Source of the DNA: Halothiobacillus sp.
GTDB taxonomy: Bacteria; Pseudomonadota; Gammaproteobacteria; JAAZVP01
Direction of reading: 5' to 3'
NCBI GenBank assembly: GCA_018623495.1
Contig: JAAZVP010000008.1
Coordinates: 1 to 60,051, forward strand
DNA: 60,051 bases
Shown here: piece by piece, positions 36,721 through 47,063 of the stretch
Position numbering within the stretch: the stretch's first letter is position 1
Layout: each line of letters starts with the position of its first letter
Translations under genes and position numbers: made by a program
The notes under the pieces: generated by a model
What the model saw: the letters and a program-made list of their open reading frames with translations, nothing else
What the model was told of the DNA's origin: nothing
Database searches by the model: none

Positions 36721-37081
36721 TCCCGTGGTTTTGCCTCCAGCCTAACCGCTGGCCGGGCACAGAAAAGGTTCATCGCACTTTGCCGTGAAACAGGAGGCAT
36801 ATTAGCGACGTGACAGGGATTTCGCGCACCGTTTGGGCCGAGCCTTTTTTCGACACTTGCTGCCAGGTGCGCGAGGCACCCTCTATTGCTTGCCCAACAG
36901 AAAGTACCCTTCGATCCGGGCACCCCGGCACCTTGGGCCTCCGGCGACGAAGCAAGGCGCAGGGGCCCCGCGGGCGCAACGATCAACCGCCCGAGAAGAC
37001 CGAACCAACGGCAAATGGCCCGGGGCACCTGGCGTCCTTGCCGCCTTGGCGAGGAATGTCACGCCAAAGTGCGATGGAGCA
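36721..37081. other. Intergenic region upstream of the metal permease gene
   Basis: No gene is supported in these 361 bases; the open frames that cross them are low-complexity and unlike any family. Most of the stretch (36771-37076) is the interval bounded by 18-bp inverted repeats. The permease promoter is probably in 36721-36900, which includes a run of T at 36844-36849, but no clear box pair was found. Confidence 0.5.
36771..37076. repeat. 306-bp interval with 18-bp terminal inverted repeats (MITE-like)
   Basis: CATCGCACTTTGCCGTGA at 36771-36788 and TCACGCCAAAGTGCGATG at 37059-37076 are inverted copies with 17 of 18 bases matching. The enclosed 270 bases encode nothing recognisable and include smaller hairpins such as GGTGC-CTCGC-GCACC. 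The form fits a miniature inverted-repeat element or a remnant of an insertion sequence. No convincing target duplication is visible. Confidence 0.6.
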
Positions 37082-37107
37082 CAAAAAACCCGGGCGATCG
37101 CCCGGGT
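37082..37107 (-). terminator. Intrinsic terminator of the host-attachment-family gene
   Basis: Read leftward, a perfect 10-bp self-complementary stem (ACCCGGGCGA with TCGCCCGGGT, 37088-37107) is followed directly by TTTTTT (37083-37088 region on the plus strand as A-run). It lies 20 bases past the stop of the 37127-37612 gene. Confidence 0.85.
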
Positions 37108-37126
37108 CGTGCGGCGCCGATCCGGC

Positions 37127-37612
37127 TCAGAGCTTTTCGGGCAGGTGCTTGCGGATGGCCTCGGGGGAGAGCCGGGTGTAGTCCTTGTCCATCTCCTCGA
37201 CCACGGCCTTGCCGACGTGGTCGGAGAAGACCTCGCGCAACTGGCCCAGGAAATGGCCCGGCGCGACGACATACAGCCGCCCGAAACGATTCGCCTTGAC
37301 GGCCCGGTCCAGCTCGTCGCCGATCTCGCGGGCGAACCGGAGCGCCTCGTCGCGCTTGAGCTCCTGGGGATTGCCGACACCGTGGGCGCCCCGCTCGGCG
37401 GACTCCTTCTGCATCCCGGGTTCGTCGCTGGCCAGGTCGGCCGAGTCGACGCGGACGGCGGGGTTCTCCAGGTCGATCACCTCCTCCAGCACCCCGCGCA
37501 AGGCCCCGTTCTCGGAAGGTGCGTACAGCGACCCCCCGACCTGCTTCTGCGTATCGTCCACGGCGAAGAACCGGGCGCGGCCGGCGTCGGCGACAACGAC
37601 CCATGTGTCCAT
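37127..37612 (-). CDS. Host-attachment-family protein
   Basis: 161 residues. It opens TWVVVADAGRARFFAVDD, the hallmark of the Host_attach family first described from an Agrobacterium gene needed for binding to plant cells. FGRLYVVAPGHFLGQLREVF and VGKAVVEEMDKDYTRLSPEA are further family motifs, and the fold resembles release-factor-1-like domains. In free-living bacteria the role is unknown, so the name should not be read as a host association here. It is monocistronic, with its own terminator and no closely spaced neighbour. Confidence 0.85.
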   Translation of the reverse strand: MDTWVVVADAGRARFFAVDDTQKQVGGSLYAPSENGALRGVLEEVIDLENPAVRVDSADLASDEPGMQKESAERGAHGVGNPQELKRDEALRFAREIGDELDRAVKANRFGRLYVVAPGHFLGQLREVFSDHVGKAVVEEMDKDYTRLSPEAIRKHLPEKL

Positions 37613-37707
37613 AGCAATCTACCTCGCGAGTTCCGAACGTTCAGTTCCAGAATAGACCACCCGCCAGCGAACCGTGACGCGTGGCCCGGCTTCCAGCCTA
37701 CCAGACG

Positions 37708-37737
37708 CAAAAGGGCCCCGCCGATGGCGAGGCCCTC
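37708..37737 (-). terminator. Intrinsic terminator of the groES-groEL operon
   Basis: Leftward past the groEL stop, AGGGCCTCGCC and GGCGGGGCCCT form a stem with a 3-base loop (37712-37736), followed by a short T-run (AAAA at 37709-37712 on the plus strand). Position and form fit a rho-independent terminator. Confidence 0.75.
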
Positions 37738-37762
37738 CGGGATCGAAAGGGTGGGTCGGGGC

Positions 37763-39421
<1,659 letters not shown>

Positions 39422-39490
39422 CTATTGTCTCCAGATTCTTTCAAGCCTGTGTTCGATTCACCTGCCGGCGGCGCCGGCTCGGGAGCGGGT

Positions 39491-39781
39491 TCAGTCCTCG
39501 ATGACTGCCAGGACGTCGCTCTCGCTCATCATCAGAAGCTCGTCGCCGTCGACCTTGACGTTGGTGCCGGCATACTGGCCGAAGAGCACCTTGTCGCCCT
39601 TCTTGACGTCGAGCGCCTGGCGCTCGCCCTGGTCGTTCTTCTTGCCCTCGCCCACGGCGATGACCTCGCCCCGGTTGGGCTTCTCCGTGGCGGTGTCGGG
39701 GATCACGATGCCGCCGGCGGTCTTGCGTTCTTCTTCCACGCGCTTGACGAGCACACGATCATGCAAGGGACGGATGTTCAT
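39491..39781 (-). CDS. groES: 10-kDa co-chaperonin GroES
   Basis: 96 residues, normal length. [20 protein letters not shown] is the standard N-terminus and the mobile loop is [37 protein letters not shown] and [11 protein letters not shown] close it. It caps GroEL. The promoter and CIRCE operator are 75-102 bases upstream, and no other chaperonin gene is nearby. Confidence 0.99.
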   Translation of the reverse strand: MNIRPLHDRVLVKRVEEERKTAGGIVIPDTATEKPNRGEVIAVGEGKKNDQGERQALDVKKGDKVLFGQYAGTNVKVDGDELLMMSESDVLAVIED

Positions 39782-39829
39782 CGAAAAGCTCCTCAGCTTC
39801 GGTTTCCATCTGGAATGGGAACGAGTTTG

Positions 39830-39856
39830 TTAGCACTCGACCTTGGTGAGTGCCAA
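39830..39856 (-). promoter_or_regulatory. CIRCE operator of groES-groEL
   Basis: TTAGCACTC (39830-39838) and GAGTGCCAA (39848-39856) with a 9-base spacer match the CIRCE consensus TTAGCACTC-N9-GAGTGCTAA with one change. CIRCE is the binding site of the HrcA repressor. It starts at the -10 box of the promoter, where HrcA would block transcription and where it is also transcribed into the leader. HrcA itself is not in the window. Confidence 0.93.
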
Positions 39857-39883
39857 TCTTAAGGATGAAAAACGGGGAGTCAA
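39856..39883 (-). promoter_or_regulatory. Sigma-70-type promoter of groES-groEL
   Basis: On the minus strand, TTGACT (39878-39883) and TAAGAT (39856-39861) are separated by 16 bases. The -10 box touches the CIRCE operator, as in HrcA-regulated chaperonin genes. No sigma-32-type box is evident. Confidence 0.8.
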
Positions 39884-39961
39884 GCCGCGGCCGGGCCGCT
39901 TCCGGCCAGCTCCCTGCAGCCTAGATGGAGACATTCGGGCGGGTTTCAAGAGGGGCGGACG

Positions 39962-39993
39962 AAAAAAAATTTCCCGGCCCGCCGCGCGCGGCG
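39962..39993 (-). terminator. Possible terminator after fxsA
   Basis: Leftward from the fxsA stop, a self-complementary CGCCGCGCGCGGCG (39980-39993) is followed after 10 bases by a run of eight T (A-run at 39962-39969). The gap between stem and T-run is long for a standard intrinsic terminator, so this is tentative. Confidence 0.4.
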
Positions 39994-39994
39994 T

Positions 39995-40438
39995 TCAGTC
40001 ACGCTCGTCGGGCTCCACCCGACCCTCGATGACGCGGCCGCCGCCGGCCCCCGGGCCGCCGCGGGGCGGGCCGCCGCGATGGTCGGTGACGATCATGCGC
40101 CGCAACAGCCGGCGGATCAGCCAGCGACGGGTGGGCGGGATGAGAAAGAGCAGCCCCAGGCCGTCGGTGAGAAAGCCGGGAAACAGCAACAGCATGCCGC
40201 CCAGCCCCACGGCGACTCCCTCCAGCGCCTGGACGGCGGGCACCTCGCCGCGCTGGGCGGCGCGCTGCATCCGCTGCATGGTGGAAAAGCCCTGGGCGCG
40301 CATCATGGCCAGGCCCCACATCGCCGTGCCCACCACCAGCACCACGGTGATCAGGGCACCGATCTCGCTGCCCACGCGGATCATCACGTAGAGCTCGACC
40401 AGTGGAACCAGCAGGAGAAGGATCGGCAACAGGCGCAT
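39995..40438 (-). CDS. fxsA: FxsA-family membrane protein
   Basis: 147 residues from an ATG at 40438; the longer upstream frame codes an unrelated Arg-rich segment. RLLPILLLLVPLVELYVMIR opens with the FxsA pattern (membrane segment ending PLVE...). GALITVVLVVGTAMWGLAMM is the second, and LGGMLLLFPGFLTDGLGLLF the third and fourth membrane segments with the conserved PGF.TD. The C-terminal tail is Gly-, Pro- and Arg-rich. E. coli FxsA overproduction eases T7 exclusion by F; its normal role is unknown. The gene is often found near groES-groEL. Confidence 0.9.
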   Translation of the reverse strand: MRLLPILLLLVPLVELYVMIRVGSEIGALITVVLVVGTAMWGLAMMRAQGFSTMQRMQRAAQRGEVPAVQALEGVAVGLGGMLLLFPGFLTDGLGLLFLIPPTRRWLIRRLLRRMIVTDHRGGPPRGGPGAGGGRVIEGRVEPDERD

Positions 40439-40614
40439 GGGAGTCGGGGTACCTCGGGCGCGGGCAACGGAACCGCGGTGTAAAACGCGCATTCTAATGG
40501 GTATGATGGACGACGATTCCCAGCTAAGCTCTCGGCAGGGAGGCCGCCGGCGCGGCCGAGAATCCGCGTGCTCAAGGGCCCATCCTGCCACAACGAACCA
40601 CCGGGAGGGCAACC

Positions 40615-40947
40615 ATGGACCAGACCGACCACATGCTCGTCCTGACCACCCTCCCCGACCGGGAGAGCGGTCTGCGCGTCGCCGGCCAGTTGCTCGAGGA
40701 GCGGCTGGTGGCCTGCGCCAGTGTCGGCGCCGAGATGACCTCGGTCTACCGCTGGCGCGGCGAGACCCACACCGACCCCGAGGTCCAGCTGACGCTCAAG
40801 ACCCGGCGCGACCGCTGGAACGAGCTGGAGAAACGCGTGCTCGAGCTGCACCCCTATGAAGAGCCCGAGCTGCTCGCCCTGCCGGTCACCGGCAACCGTA
40901 CCTACCTGAGGTGGATGGACGAATGCGTAGCTCAAACCCTGCCCTGA
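40615..40947 (+). CDS. cutA: Divalent cation tolerance protein CutA
   Basis: 110 residues. LEERLVACASVGAEMTSVYR is the CutA core (L...LAACV....SVY.W), followed by QLTLKTRRDRWNELEKRVLE and HPYEEPELLALPV. CutA is a small trimeric protein linked to copper tolerance; its mechanism is not settled. It has a GGAGGG ribosome site and its end overlaps the dsbD start by 25 bases. A cutA-dsbD pair near groESL is typical of gammaproteobacteria. Confidence 0.96.
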   Translation: MDQTDHMLVLTTLPDRESGLRVAGQLLEERLVACASVGAEMTSVYRWRGETHTDPEVQLTLKTRRDRWNELEKRVLELHPYEEPELLALPVTGNRTYLRWMDECVAQTLP

Positions 40948-43199
40948 CGCTGATCGCCCTGCTCGGCCTGCTGGTCGCGGGGCTCCCTGCCCACGCGCTC
41001 GAGGAGGGCGAACTCCTCGAGCCCGGCAAGGCCTTCCAGATGGAGGCGGAGGCGACCGCCCCGGACCGCGTCGAGGCGCATTTCGACGTCGCCGAGGGCT
41101 ACTACCTCTACCGCGACCGCATCGAGTTCAGCCTCGCCGGCGACGGCGCCCGGCTGGATGCCACCGAGCTGCCGCCGGGGCATACCAAGCAGGACGACCT
41201 GTTCGGCGAGGTCACCATCCTCGACGGCTCCTTCGACGCCGGCCTCGCGCTGGCCGGCGAGGACCTCGCGGGCCGCTCGGTCACCCTGCGCGCCAAGTAC
41301 CAGGGCTGCGCCGAGGCGGGCGTGTGCTACCCGCCCATCGAGCGCGAGATCGACCTGGCCCTGCCCGCCGGCGGCTCGGCCACCGCCGAGATCGCGGCCA
41401 TGGGCGAGGCCATGGATGCCGGCGGCGGCTTCCTCGAACCCGACCAGGCCTTCGCCCCGGAGGTCACCGCCGGCGCCGACGGCATCCACGTCCACTTCGA
41501 CATCGCCGACGGGCACTATCTCTACCGCGACAAGATCGAGCTCGGCCTGGCCGGCGACACCCCGGTCACCGCCGGCGAGGCCGACATCCCGGCAGGCAAG
41601 GAGAAGAACGACCCGTTCTTCGGCCTGATCCACATCTTCGAGCACTCGTTGGACCTCACCCTGCCGGTGGGCAACCCCAGCGGCAGCGACCAGCCGGTGA
41701 CCCTGGTGCTGGGCTACCAGGGCTGCTCCGAGGCCGGCCTGTGCTACCCGCCCGAGGAAAAGCGCTTCGACGTCACCGTGCCCGCCGGCGCCAGCACCGC
41801 GGCGGCCGCACCGGCCGAGGATGGCGCGCCGGCCGGAAGCGACCCGGCAAAGGCTGTCGATGGTGCGGCGGCGAACGACGATATGGTCTCCGAACAGGAC
41901 CGCATCGCCGCCACCCTCGCCGGCGGCAACTTCTGGCTGGTGGTGGCCACCTTCCTCGGTTTCGGCCTGCTGCTGGCCTTCACGCCCTGCGTCTTCCCCA
42001 TGATCCCCATCCTCTCGGGGATCATCGCCGGCCAGGGCGCGGGCATCACCACCCGCAAGGCCTTCACGCTCTCGCTGGTCTACGTGCTGGCGATGGCGGT
42101 GACCTACACCGTGGCAGGCGTGCTTGCCGGGCTGTTCGGCTCCAACATCCAGGCGGCCTTCCAGAACCCCTGGATCATCGCCAGTTTCGCCGCGATCTTC
42201 GTGGCCCTGTCGCTGTCGATGTTCGGCTTCTACGACCTGCAGCTGCCCCACGGCCTGCAGAGTCGCCTGACCGAGATCTCCAACAAGCAGGAAGGCGGCA
42301 GCCTGATCGGCGTGGCGATCATGGGCCTGCTCTCGGCGCTGATCGTCGGTCCCTGCGTGGCCCCGCCGCTGGCGGGCGCGCTGATCTACATCGGCCAGAC
42401 CGGCGATGCCGTCCTCGGCGGCTCGGCGCTGTTCGCCATGAGCCTGGGCATGGGTCTGCCGCTGATCGCCATCGGCACCTCGGCCGGCAAGTTCCTGCCC
42501 AAGGCCGGCGGCTGGATGGACGCGGTCAAGGCGGTGTTCGGCGTGCTCATGCTGGCGGTGGCGGTCTGGATGCTCTCGCGCATCCTGCCGGGCACCGTCA
42601 CCCTCGCCCTGTGGGCGGTGCTGGTCATCGTCTCGGCGGTCTACATGGGCGCGATGGAACGCATCCCCGAGGACGCCAGCGGCTGGCGGCGCCTGTGGAA
42701 GGGCCTGGGCGTGGTCCTGCTGGTCTACGGCGCACTGATGCTGATCGGCGTGGCCGCCGGCGGCAAGAACCCGATGAAGCCGCTCGCCGTGCTGGACGTC
42801 GCTGGCGGCGGCCAGGCCACCGAGCAGGCCCATCTCGACTTCGAGCGGGTGGCCGACGTCGACGCGCTGGAGGCCCGACTGGCACAGGCCGCCGAGGCCG
42901 GCCAGCCGGTGATGCTCGACTACTACGCCGACTGGTGCGTGTCCTGCAAGGAGATGGAGGAGTACACCTTCTCCGACCCCGGCGTGCAGGCCCTGCTCGA
43001 CGACGTGCTGCTGCTGCAGGCGGACGTCACCGCCAACTCGGCTGCCGACAAGGCGCTGCTCCAGCGCTTCGACCTCTTCGGCCCGCCGGCGATCCTGTTC
43101 TTCGACGCCGACGGCAACGAGCGCAAGAACTACCGCGTGGTGGGCTTCATGAAGGCCGAGGCCTTCCGCGAGCACGCCCGCAAGGCCCTGGAACTGTGA
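40923..43199 (+). CDS. dsbD: Thiol:disulfide interchange protein DsbD with duplicated N-terminal domain
   Basis: 758 residues, longer than the usual 560-620. After a signal (LTLIALLGLLVAGLPAHA) there are two tandem periplasmic alpha domains, about 27-145 and 155-290. Each has its own redox pair: YQGCAEAGVCYPP (Cys129, Cys135) and YQGCSEAGLCYPP (Cys268, Cys274). The membrane beta domain (about 325-610) carries its Cys pair in FTPCVFPMIP (356) and GPCVAPPLAG (478). The C-terminal thioredoxin-like gamma domain has WCVSCKEME (Cys672, Cys675). It moves electrons from cytosolic thioredoxin to periplasmic thiol proteins. ATG 40923 is chosen; a GTG at 40911 is also possible. Confidence 0.95.
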   Translation: MRSSNPALTLIALLGLLVAGLPAHALEEGELLEPGKAFQMEAEATAPDRVEAHFDVAEGYYLYRDRIEFSLAGDGARLDATELPPGHTKQDDLFGEVTILDGSFDAGLALAGEDLAGRSVTLRAKYQGCAEAGVCYPPIEREIDLALPAGGSATAEIAAMGEAMDAGGGFLEPDQAFAPEVTAGADGIHVHFDIADGHYLYRDKIELGLAGDTPVTAGEADIPAGKEKNDPFFGLIHIFEHSLDLTLPVGNPSGSDQPVTLVLGYQGCSEAGLCYPPEEKRFDVTVPAGASTAAAAPAEDGAPAGSDPAKAVDGAAANDDMVSEQDRIAATLAGGNFWLVVATFLGFGLLLAFTPCVFPMIPILSGIIAGQGAGITTRKAFTLSLVYVLAMAVTYTVAGVLAGLFGSNIQAAFQNPWIIASFAAIFVALSLSMFGFYDLQLPHGLQSRLTEISNKQEGGSLIGVAIMGLLSALIVGPCVAPPLAGALIYIGQTGDAVLGGSALFAMSLGMGLPLIAIGTSAGKFLPKAGGWMDAVKAVFGVLMLAVAVWMLSRILPGTVTLALWAVLVIVSAVYMGAMERIPEDASGWRRLWKGLGVVLLVYGALMLIGVAAGGKNPMKPLAVLDVAGGGQATEQAHLDFERVADVDALEARLAQAAEAGQPVMLDYYADWCVSCKEMEEYTFSDPGVQALLDDVLLLQADVTANSAADKALLQRFDLFGPPAILFFDADGNERKNYRVVGFMKAEAFREHARKALEL

Positions 43200-43738
43200 C
43201 CCGCCCGCTGCACATCCTGTGCGCGGCCGGCCTGGTGCTCGCACTGGCGGCCTGCGGCCCCGGCGACGAGCGCGAGGATCCTTTCGGCGAGACCGCCGAG
43301 GCACCGGCCAGCGACGCCGTGGGCCAGCCGCGCCCCGCTTTGACCCTCGACGACCTCGGTGGGCGCAGCCACCACCTCGACGAGTGGAACGGCCAGGTGG
43401 TGCTGGTCAACTTCTGGGCCACCTGGTGCCCGCCCTGCCAGGACGAGATGCCGCTGCTCGACCGCCTGCACGCCCGTTACGAGGACGAGGGCTTCGCGGT
43501 CGTGGGCATCGCCATCGACCGGCGCGACAGGGTCGAGCAATTCGTCGAGGCCCACGGCATCGGCTTCCCTGTCCTGCTGGGCGACGCCGAGGCCGCCCGC
43601 AGCTCGGCCGACTTCGGCAACGCCTTCGGCGCCCTGCCCTTTTCCGCGGTGATCGACCGCGAGGGCATCATCCGCTTCACCTGGATGGGGCAGCTGCAGG
43701 AGGCCGAGGCCGTCGCCGCCATCGAACCGCTTTTGTGA
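43196..43738 (+). CDS. TlpA/ResA-like thioredoxin-fold lipoprotein
   Basis: 180 residues from a GTG at 43196 overlapping the dsbD stop (GTGA). The signal ends in a lipobox, LVLALAACG, so the protein is probably lipid-anchored in the periplasm. VNFWATWCPPCQDEMPLLDR holds the CPPC redox motif, and FGALPFSAVIDREG has the cis-Pro. Such proteins reduce specific periplasmic disulfides, for example in cytochrome c maturation. DsbD, encoded just upstream and co-transcribed, is the likely electron source. Confidence 0.9.
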   Translation: MTRPLHILCAAGLVLALAACGPGDEREDPFGETAEAPASDAVGQPRPALTLDDLGGRSHHLDEWNGQVVLVNFWATWCPPCQDEMPLLDRLHARYEDEGFAVVGIAIDRRDRVEQFVEAHGIGFPVLLGDAEAARSSADFGNAFGALPFSAVIDREGIIRFTWMGQLQEAEAVAAIEPLL

Positions 43739-43806
43739 CGGCGAGTGGCCGTTCTGGCGGCAAATGCGGCGAAATCCTGCCTTATTGACGCGTTCTTGCC
43801 CGCTGG

Positions 43807-43835
43807 TGGACAAGCACCGGCCGCTGGTGCAGAAT
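43807..43835 (+). promoter_or_regulatory. Candidate promoter of aroQ-accB-accC-prmA
   Basis: TGGACA (43807-43812) and CAGAAT (43830-43835) with a 17-base spacer, 30 bases before the aroQ ATG, agree with a sigma-70 promoter at 5 and 4 of 6 positions. It lies in the 126-base gap after the TlpA-like gene. Confidence 0.55.
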
Positions 43836-43864
43836 CGGACGCATTCTCCAGCGGATTGCCACGC

Positions 43865-44323
43865 ATGAACACGGTGCTGCTGCTCCACGGACCCAACCTC
43901 GACCGCCTGGGTCGCCGGGAACCGGAAAAGTACGGCCACCAGACCCTGGCCGACGTCGACGCGCGCATGCGCAGGCTGGCCGAGGCGGCCGGCTGGCGGC
44001 TCGAGAGCTTCCAGAGCAACGCCGAGCACGCGCTCATCGAGCGCGTCCATCGCGCCGGCGACGAGGGCGTGGACCGGATCATCATCAACCCGGCCGCCTT
44101 CACCCATACCAGCGTCGCCCTGCGCGATGCCCTCGCCGCCGTGGCCATCCCGTTCATCGAGGTCCACATCTCCAACGTGCACGCCCGGGAGCCCTTCCGG
44201 TGGCACTCGTATTTCTCCGACATCAGCAGCGGCGTGATCGCCGGGCTCGGTGTCACAGGTTACGAACTCGCACTGCAGGCGGTGACCGGCCCCCTGCAGG
44301 CCTCATTCGATAAAGGTTCCTGA
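43865..44323 (+). CDS. aroQ: Type II 3-dehydroquinate dehydratase
   Basis: 152 residues. [20 protein letters not shown] is the type II signature; the catalytic Tyr is in [24 protein letters not shown] and [18 protein letters not shown] follow, and [20 protein letters not shown] has the catalytic His. It dehydrates 3-dehydroquinate in the shikimate pathway. One base separates its stop from accB. Confidence 0.98.
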   Translation: MNTVLLLHGPNLDRLGRREPEKYGHQTLADVDARMRRLAEAAGWRLESFQSNAEHALIERVHRAGDEGVDRIIINPAAFTHTSVALRDALAAVAIPFIEVHISNVHAREPFRWHSYFSDISSGVIAGLGVTGYELALQAVTGPLQASFDKGS

Positions 44324-44324
44324 C

Positions 44325-44783
44325 ATGGATATTCGCAAGATCAAGAAACTGATCGAGTTGATCGAGGAGTCCGGCGTCGCGGAAATCGAGATCAAGGAGG
44401 GCGAGGACTCGGTGCGCATCAGCCGCCAGGGCGAACCGGCCCCCGCCCCCGTGGCCGCGACCGCCCCGCAGCCCGCGCCCGCAACGGCCCCCGCCGCGAC
44501 CCCCGAACCCGGGCCCGAACCCGCCGCCGATGAAGGCGGCATTCCCGAGGGCCACGTGGTCACCTCGCCGATGGTGGGCACCTACTACGAGGCCTCCGCG
44601 CCCGGCGCCAAGCCGTTCATCACCGTGGGCCAGCAGGTCAGCGAGGGCGACACCCTCTGCATCATCGAGGCCATGAAGATGTTCAACCAGATCGATGCCG
44701 ACAAGTCCGGCACCGTCAAGGCGATCCTGGTGGAGAACGGCCAGCCCGTGGAGTTCGAGCAGCCCCTCGTGGTCATCGACTGA
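44325..44783 (+). CDS. accB: Biotin carboxyl carrier protein of acetyl-CoA carboxylase
   Basis: 152 residues. The N-terminus ([20 protein letters not shown]) is typical, followed by a long Ala/Pro linker and the biotinyl domain with [12 protein letters not shown], where Lys is biotinylated. [14 protein letters not shown] is the BCCP thumb-containing loop. It carries carboxybiotin between AccC and AccAD in fatty acid synthesis. It is one base after aroQ and 33 before accC. Confidence 0.98.
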   Translation: MDIRKIKKLIELIEESGVAEIEIKEGEDSVRISRQGEPAPAPVAATAPQPAPATAPAATPEPGPEPAADEGGIPEGHVVTSPMVGTYYEASAPGAKPFITVGQQVSEGDTLCIIEAMKMFNQIDADKSGTVKAILVENGQPVEFEQPLVVID

Positions 44784-44816
44784 TCCCCGCGCCAACGCAA
44801 CGAACACGGGTTCCCC

Positions 44817-46166
44817 ATGCTGGAAAAGGTTCTCATCGCCAACCGGGGCGAGATCGCCCTGCGCATCCTGCGCGCCTGCCGCGAACTGGGCATCAAGACC
44901 GTCGCCGCCCATTCGTCCGCGGACCGCGACCTCAAGCACGTGCGCCTGGCCGACGAGTCGGTCTGCATCGGCCCGGCCTCGGCCACCGACAGCTATCTCA
45001 ACATCCCGGCGCTGATCTCGGCCGCCGAGGTCACCGACTCGGTGGCCATCCACCCCGGCTACGGCTTTCTCTCCGAGAACGCCGACTTCGCCGAGCGGGT
45101 CGAGGAATCCGGCTTCGCCTTCATCGGCCCGCGCTCGGAGAGCATCCGCCTGATGGGGGACAAGGTGTCCGCCAAGGAGGCCATGCGGGCCGCCGGCGTG
45201 CCCTGCGTGCCGGGCTCCGACGGCCCCCTGCCCGAGGATCCCGACACCAACATCGAGATGGCCCGCGAGATCGGCTACCCGGTGATCATCAAGGCCGCCG
45301 GCGGCGGCGGCGGGCGCGGCATGCGCGTGGTGCACACCGAGGCCCACCTGCTCAACGCCATCGAGATGACCCGCTCGGAGGCCGGCTCGGCCTTCGGCAA
45401 TCCCACCGTGTACATGGAGAAGTTCCTGGAGCGGCCCCGGCACGTGGAGGTCCAGGTGCTCGCCGACACCCACGGCAACGCCATCCACCTCGGCGAGCGC
45501 GACTGCTCGCTGCAGCGCCGCCACCAGAAGGTGATCGAGGAGGCCCCGGCCCCGGGCATCACCGACGCCCAGCGCGAGGAGATCGGTGCGCGCTGCGTGC
45601 GCGCCTGCCAGGAGATGGGCTACCGCGGCGCCGGCACCTTCGAGTTCCTGTTCGAGGACGGCGAGTTCTTCTTCATCGAGATGAACACCCGCGTGCAGGT
45701 GGAGCACCCGGTCACCGAGATGGTCACCGGCGTGGACATCGTCCGCGAGCAGCTGCGGGTGGCGGCCGGCCTGGAACTGGCCTACCGCCAGGAGGACATC
45801 CAGGTGCGCGGCCATGCCGTGGAATGCCGGATCAACGCCGAGGACCCGCGCAGCTTCATCCCCTCGCCGGGGCGCATCGACCAGTACCATGCCCCCGGCG
45901 GGCCGGGCATCCGCGTGGACAGCCATGTCTACAACGGCTACAACGTGCCGCCCCACTACGACTCCATGATCGGCAAGGTGATCGCCCACGGCCACGACCG
46001 GGGCACGGCGCTGGCGCGCATGCACGGCGCGCTCACCGAGCTGGTGATCGAGGGCATCAATACCAACACCACGCTCCAGCGCGAACTGGTGAGCGACGCC
46101 GGCTTCCAGGCCGGCGGGGTGGACATCCACTACCTGGAGAAGAAACTCCAGCGCAACAAGGACTGA
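44817..46166 (+). CDS. accC: Biotin carboxylase of acetyl-CoA carboxylase
   Basis: 449 residues. [20 protein letters not shown] is the standard start; [14 protein letters not shown] is the ATP-grasp glycine loop, and [20 protein letters not shown] the catalytic site. The length and order of motifs match E. coli AccC. It carboxylates the biotin of AccB using ATP and bicarbonate. It is followed by prmA after 6 bases. Confidence 0.99.
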   Translation: MLEKVLIANRGEIALRILRACRELGIKTVAAHSSADRDLKHVRLADESVCIGPASATDSYLNIPALISAAEVTDSVAIHPGYGFLSENADFAERVEESGFAFIGPRSESIRLMGDKVSAKEAMRAAGVPCVPGSDGPLPEDPDTNIEMAREIGYPVIIKAAGGGGGRGMRVVHTEAHLLNAIEMTRSEAGSAFGNPTVYMEKFLERPRHVEVQVLADTHGNAIHLGERDCSLQRRHQKVIEEAPAPGITDAQREEIGARCVRACQEMGYRGAGTFEFLFEDGEFFFIEMNTRVQVEHPVTEMVTGVDIVREQLRVAAGLELAYRQEDIQVRGHAVECRINAEDPRSFIPSPGRIDQYHAPGGPGIRVDSHVYNGYNVPPHYDSMIGKVIAHGHDRGTALARMHGALTELVIEGINTNTTLQRELVSDAGFQAGGVDIHYLEKKLQRNKD

Positions 46167-46172
46167 GCCGGC

Positions 46173-47063
46173 GTGCCCTGGCTGCAGATCGCCTTCGACT
46201 GCGACCGCGAGCACCTGGAGGCCGCCGAGGGGGCGCTGGAGGCGGCCGGGGCCCTGTCGGTGACCCTCGCCGACGCCGCCGACGAGCCGGTGCTGGAGCC
46301 GGCCCCCGGCGCCATGCCGCTGTGGCGGGCCACGCGGGTCACGGCCCTGTTCGACACCGACGCCGACCTCGACGCCCTGCAGGCACGACTGCTGGCCGCG
46401 CTGGGCGTCGACCGGCTGCCGCGACTGGCGCTGGAGACCCTGGAGGACCGCGCCTGGGAGCGGGAATGGATGGCCCGCTTCCGGCCCATGCGCTTCGGCG
46501 AGCGACTGTGGATCTGCCCTTCCTGGAGCGAGCCGCCGGCGGCCGATGCGGTCAACATCCGGCTCGACCCCGGCCTCGCCTTCGGCACCGGCACCCACCC
46601 CACCACCGCGCTCTGCCTGGAGTGGCTGGACGCCCACCCGCCCGCAGACCGGACGGTGATCGACTACGGCTGCGGTTCGGGCATCCTCTCGCTGGCGGCC
46701 GCCCGGCTGGGCGCCGCCCGCGTGGTGGCCACCGACATCGACCCGCAGGCCCTCGCCGCCACCCGCAGCAACGCCGAGCACAACGGCATCGGCCCCGACG
46801 TGCTGGAAACCGGCCTTCCCGAGGCCCTGCCCGCGCTGCAGGCCGACCTGGTGCTCGCCAACATCCTCTCCGGCCCGCTGGTGGAGCTCGAACCGGTGCT
46901 CGCCCGCCACACCCGCCCGGGCGGGCGGATCGTGCTCTCGGGCATCCTCGCCGAGCAGGCCGAGCGCGTGGTCGCCGCCTACGGCGACGACTTCGAGCTC
47001 GACCCCCTGGCCCGCGAGGAAGACTGGGTGCGCATCAGCGGCCGTCGCCGGCCGGCTCCCTGA
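46173..47063 (+). CDS. prmA: Ribosomal protein L11 methyltransferase
   Basis: 296 residues from a GTG at 46173. The C-terminal SAM-binding domain has LDPGLAFGTGTHPTTALCLE and VIDYGCGSGILSLAAARLGA, then ANILSGPLVEL (NIL motif). The N-terminal substrate domain starts WLQIAFDCDREHLE. It trimethylates L11 at several residues. Its 3' end overlaps the convergent DUF3426-like gene by 29 bases. Confidence 0.97.
   Translation: MPWLQIAFDCDREHLEAAEGALEAAGALSVTLADAADEPVLEPAPGAMPLWRATRVTALFDTDADLDALQARLLAALGVDRLPRLALETLEDRAWEREWMARFRPMRFGERLWICPSWSEPPAADAVNIRLDPGLAFGTGTHPTTALCLEWLDAHPPADRTVIDYGCGSGILSLAAARLGAARVVATDIDPQALAATRSNAEHNGIGPDVLETGLPEALPALQADLVLANILSGPLVELEPVLARHTRPGGRIVLSGILAEQAERVVAAYGDDFELDPLAREEDWVRISGRRRPAP

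Noticed and set aside
36810-37181. A 123-codon frame upstream of the permease
   Set aside because: It crosses an intrinsic terminator and an inverted repeat and has no similarity to any family I know.
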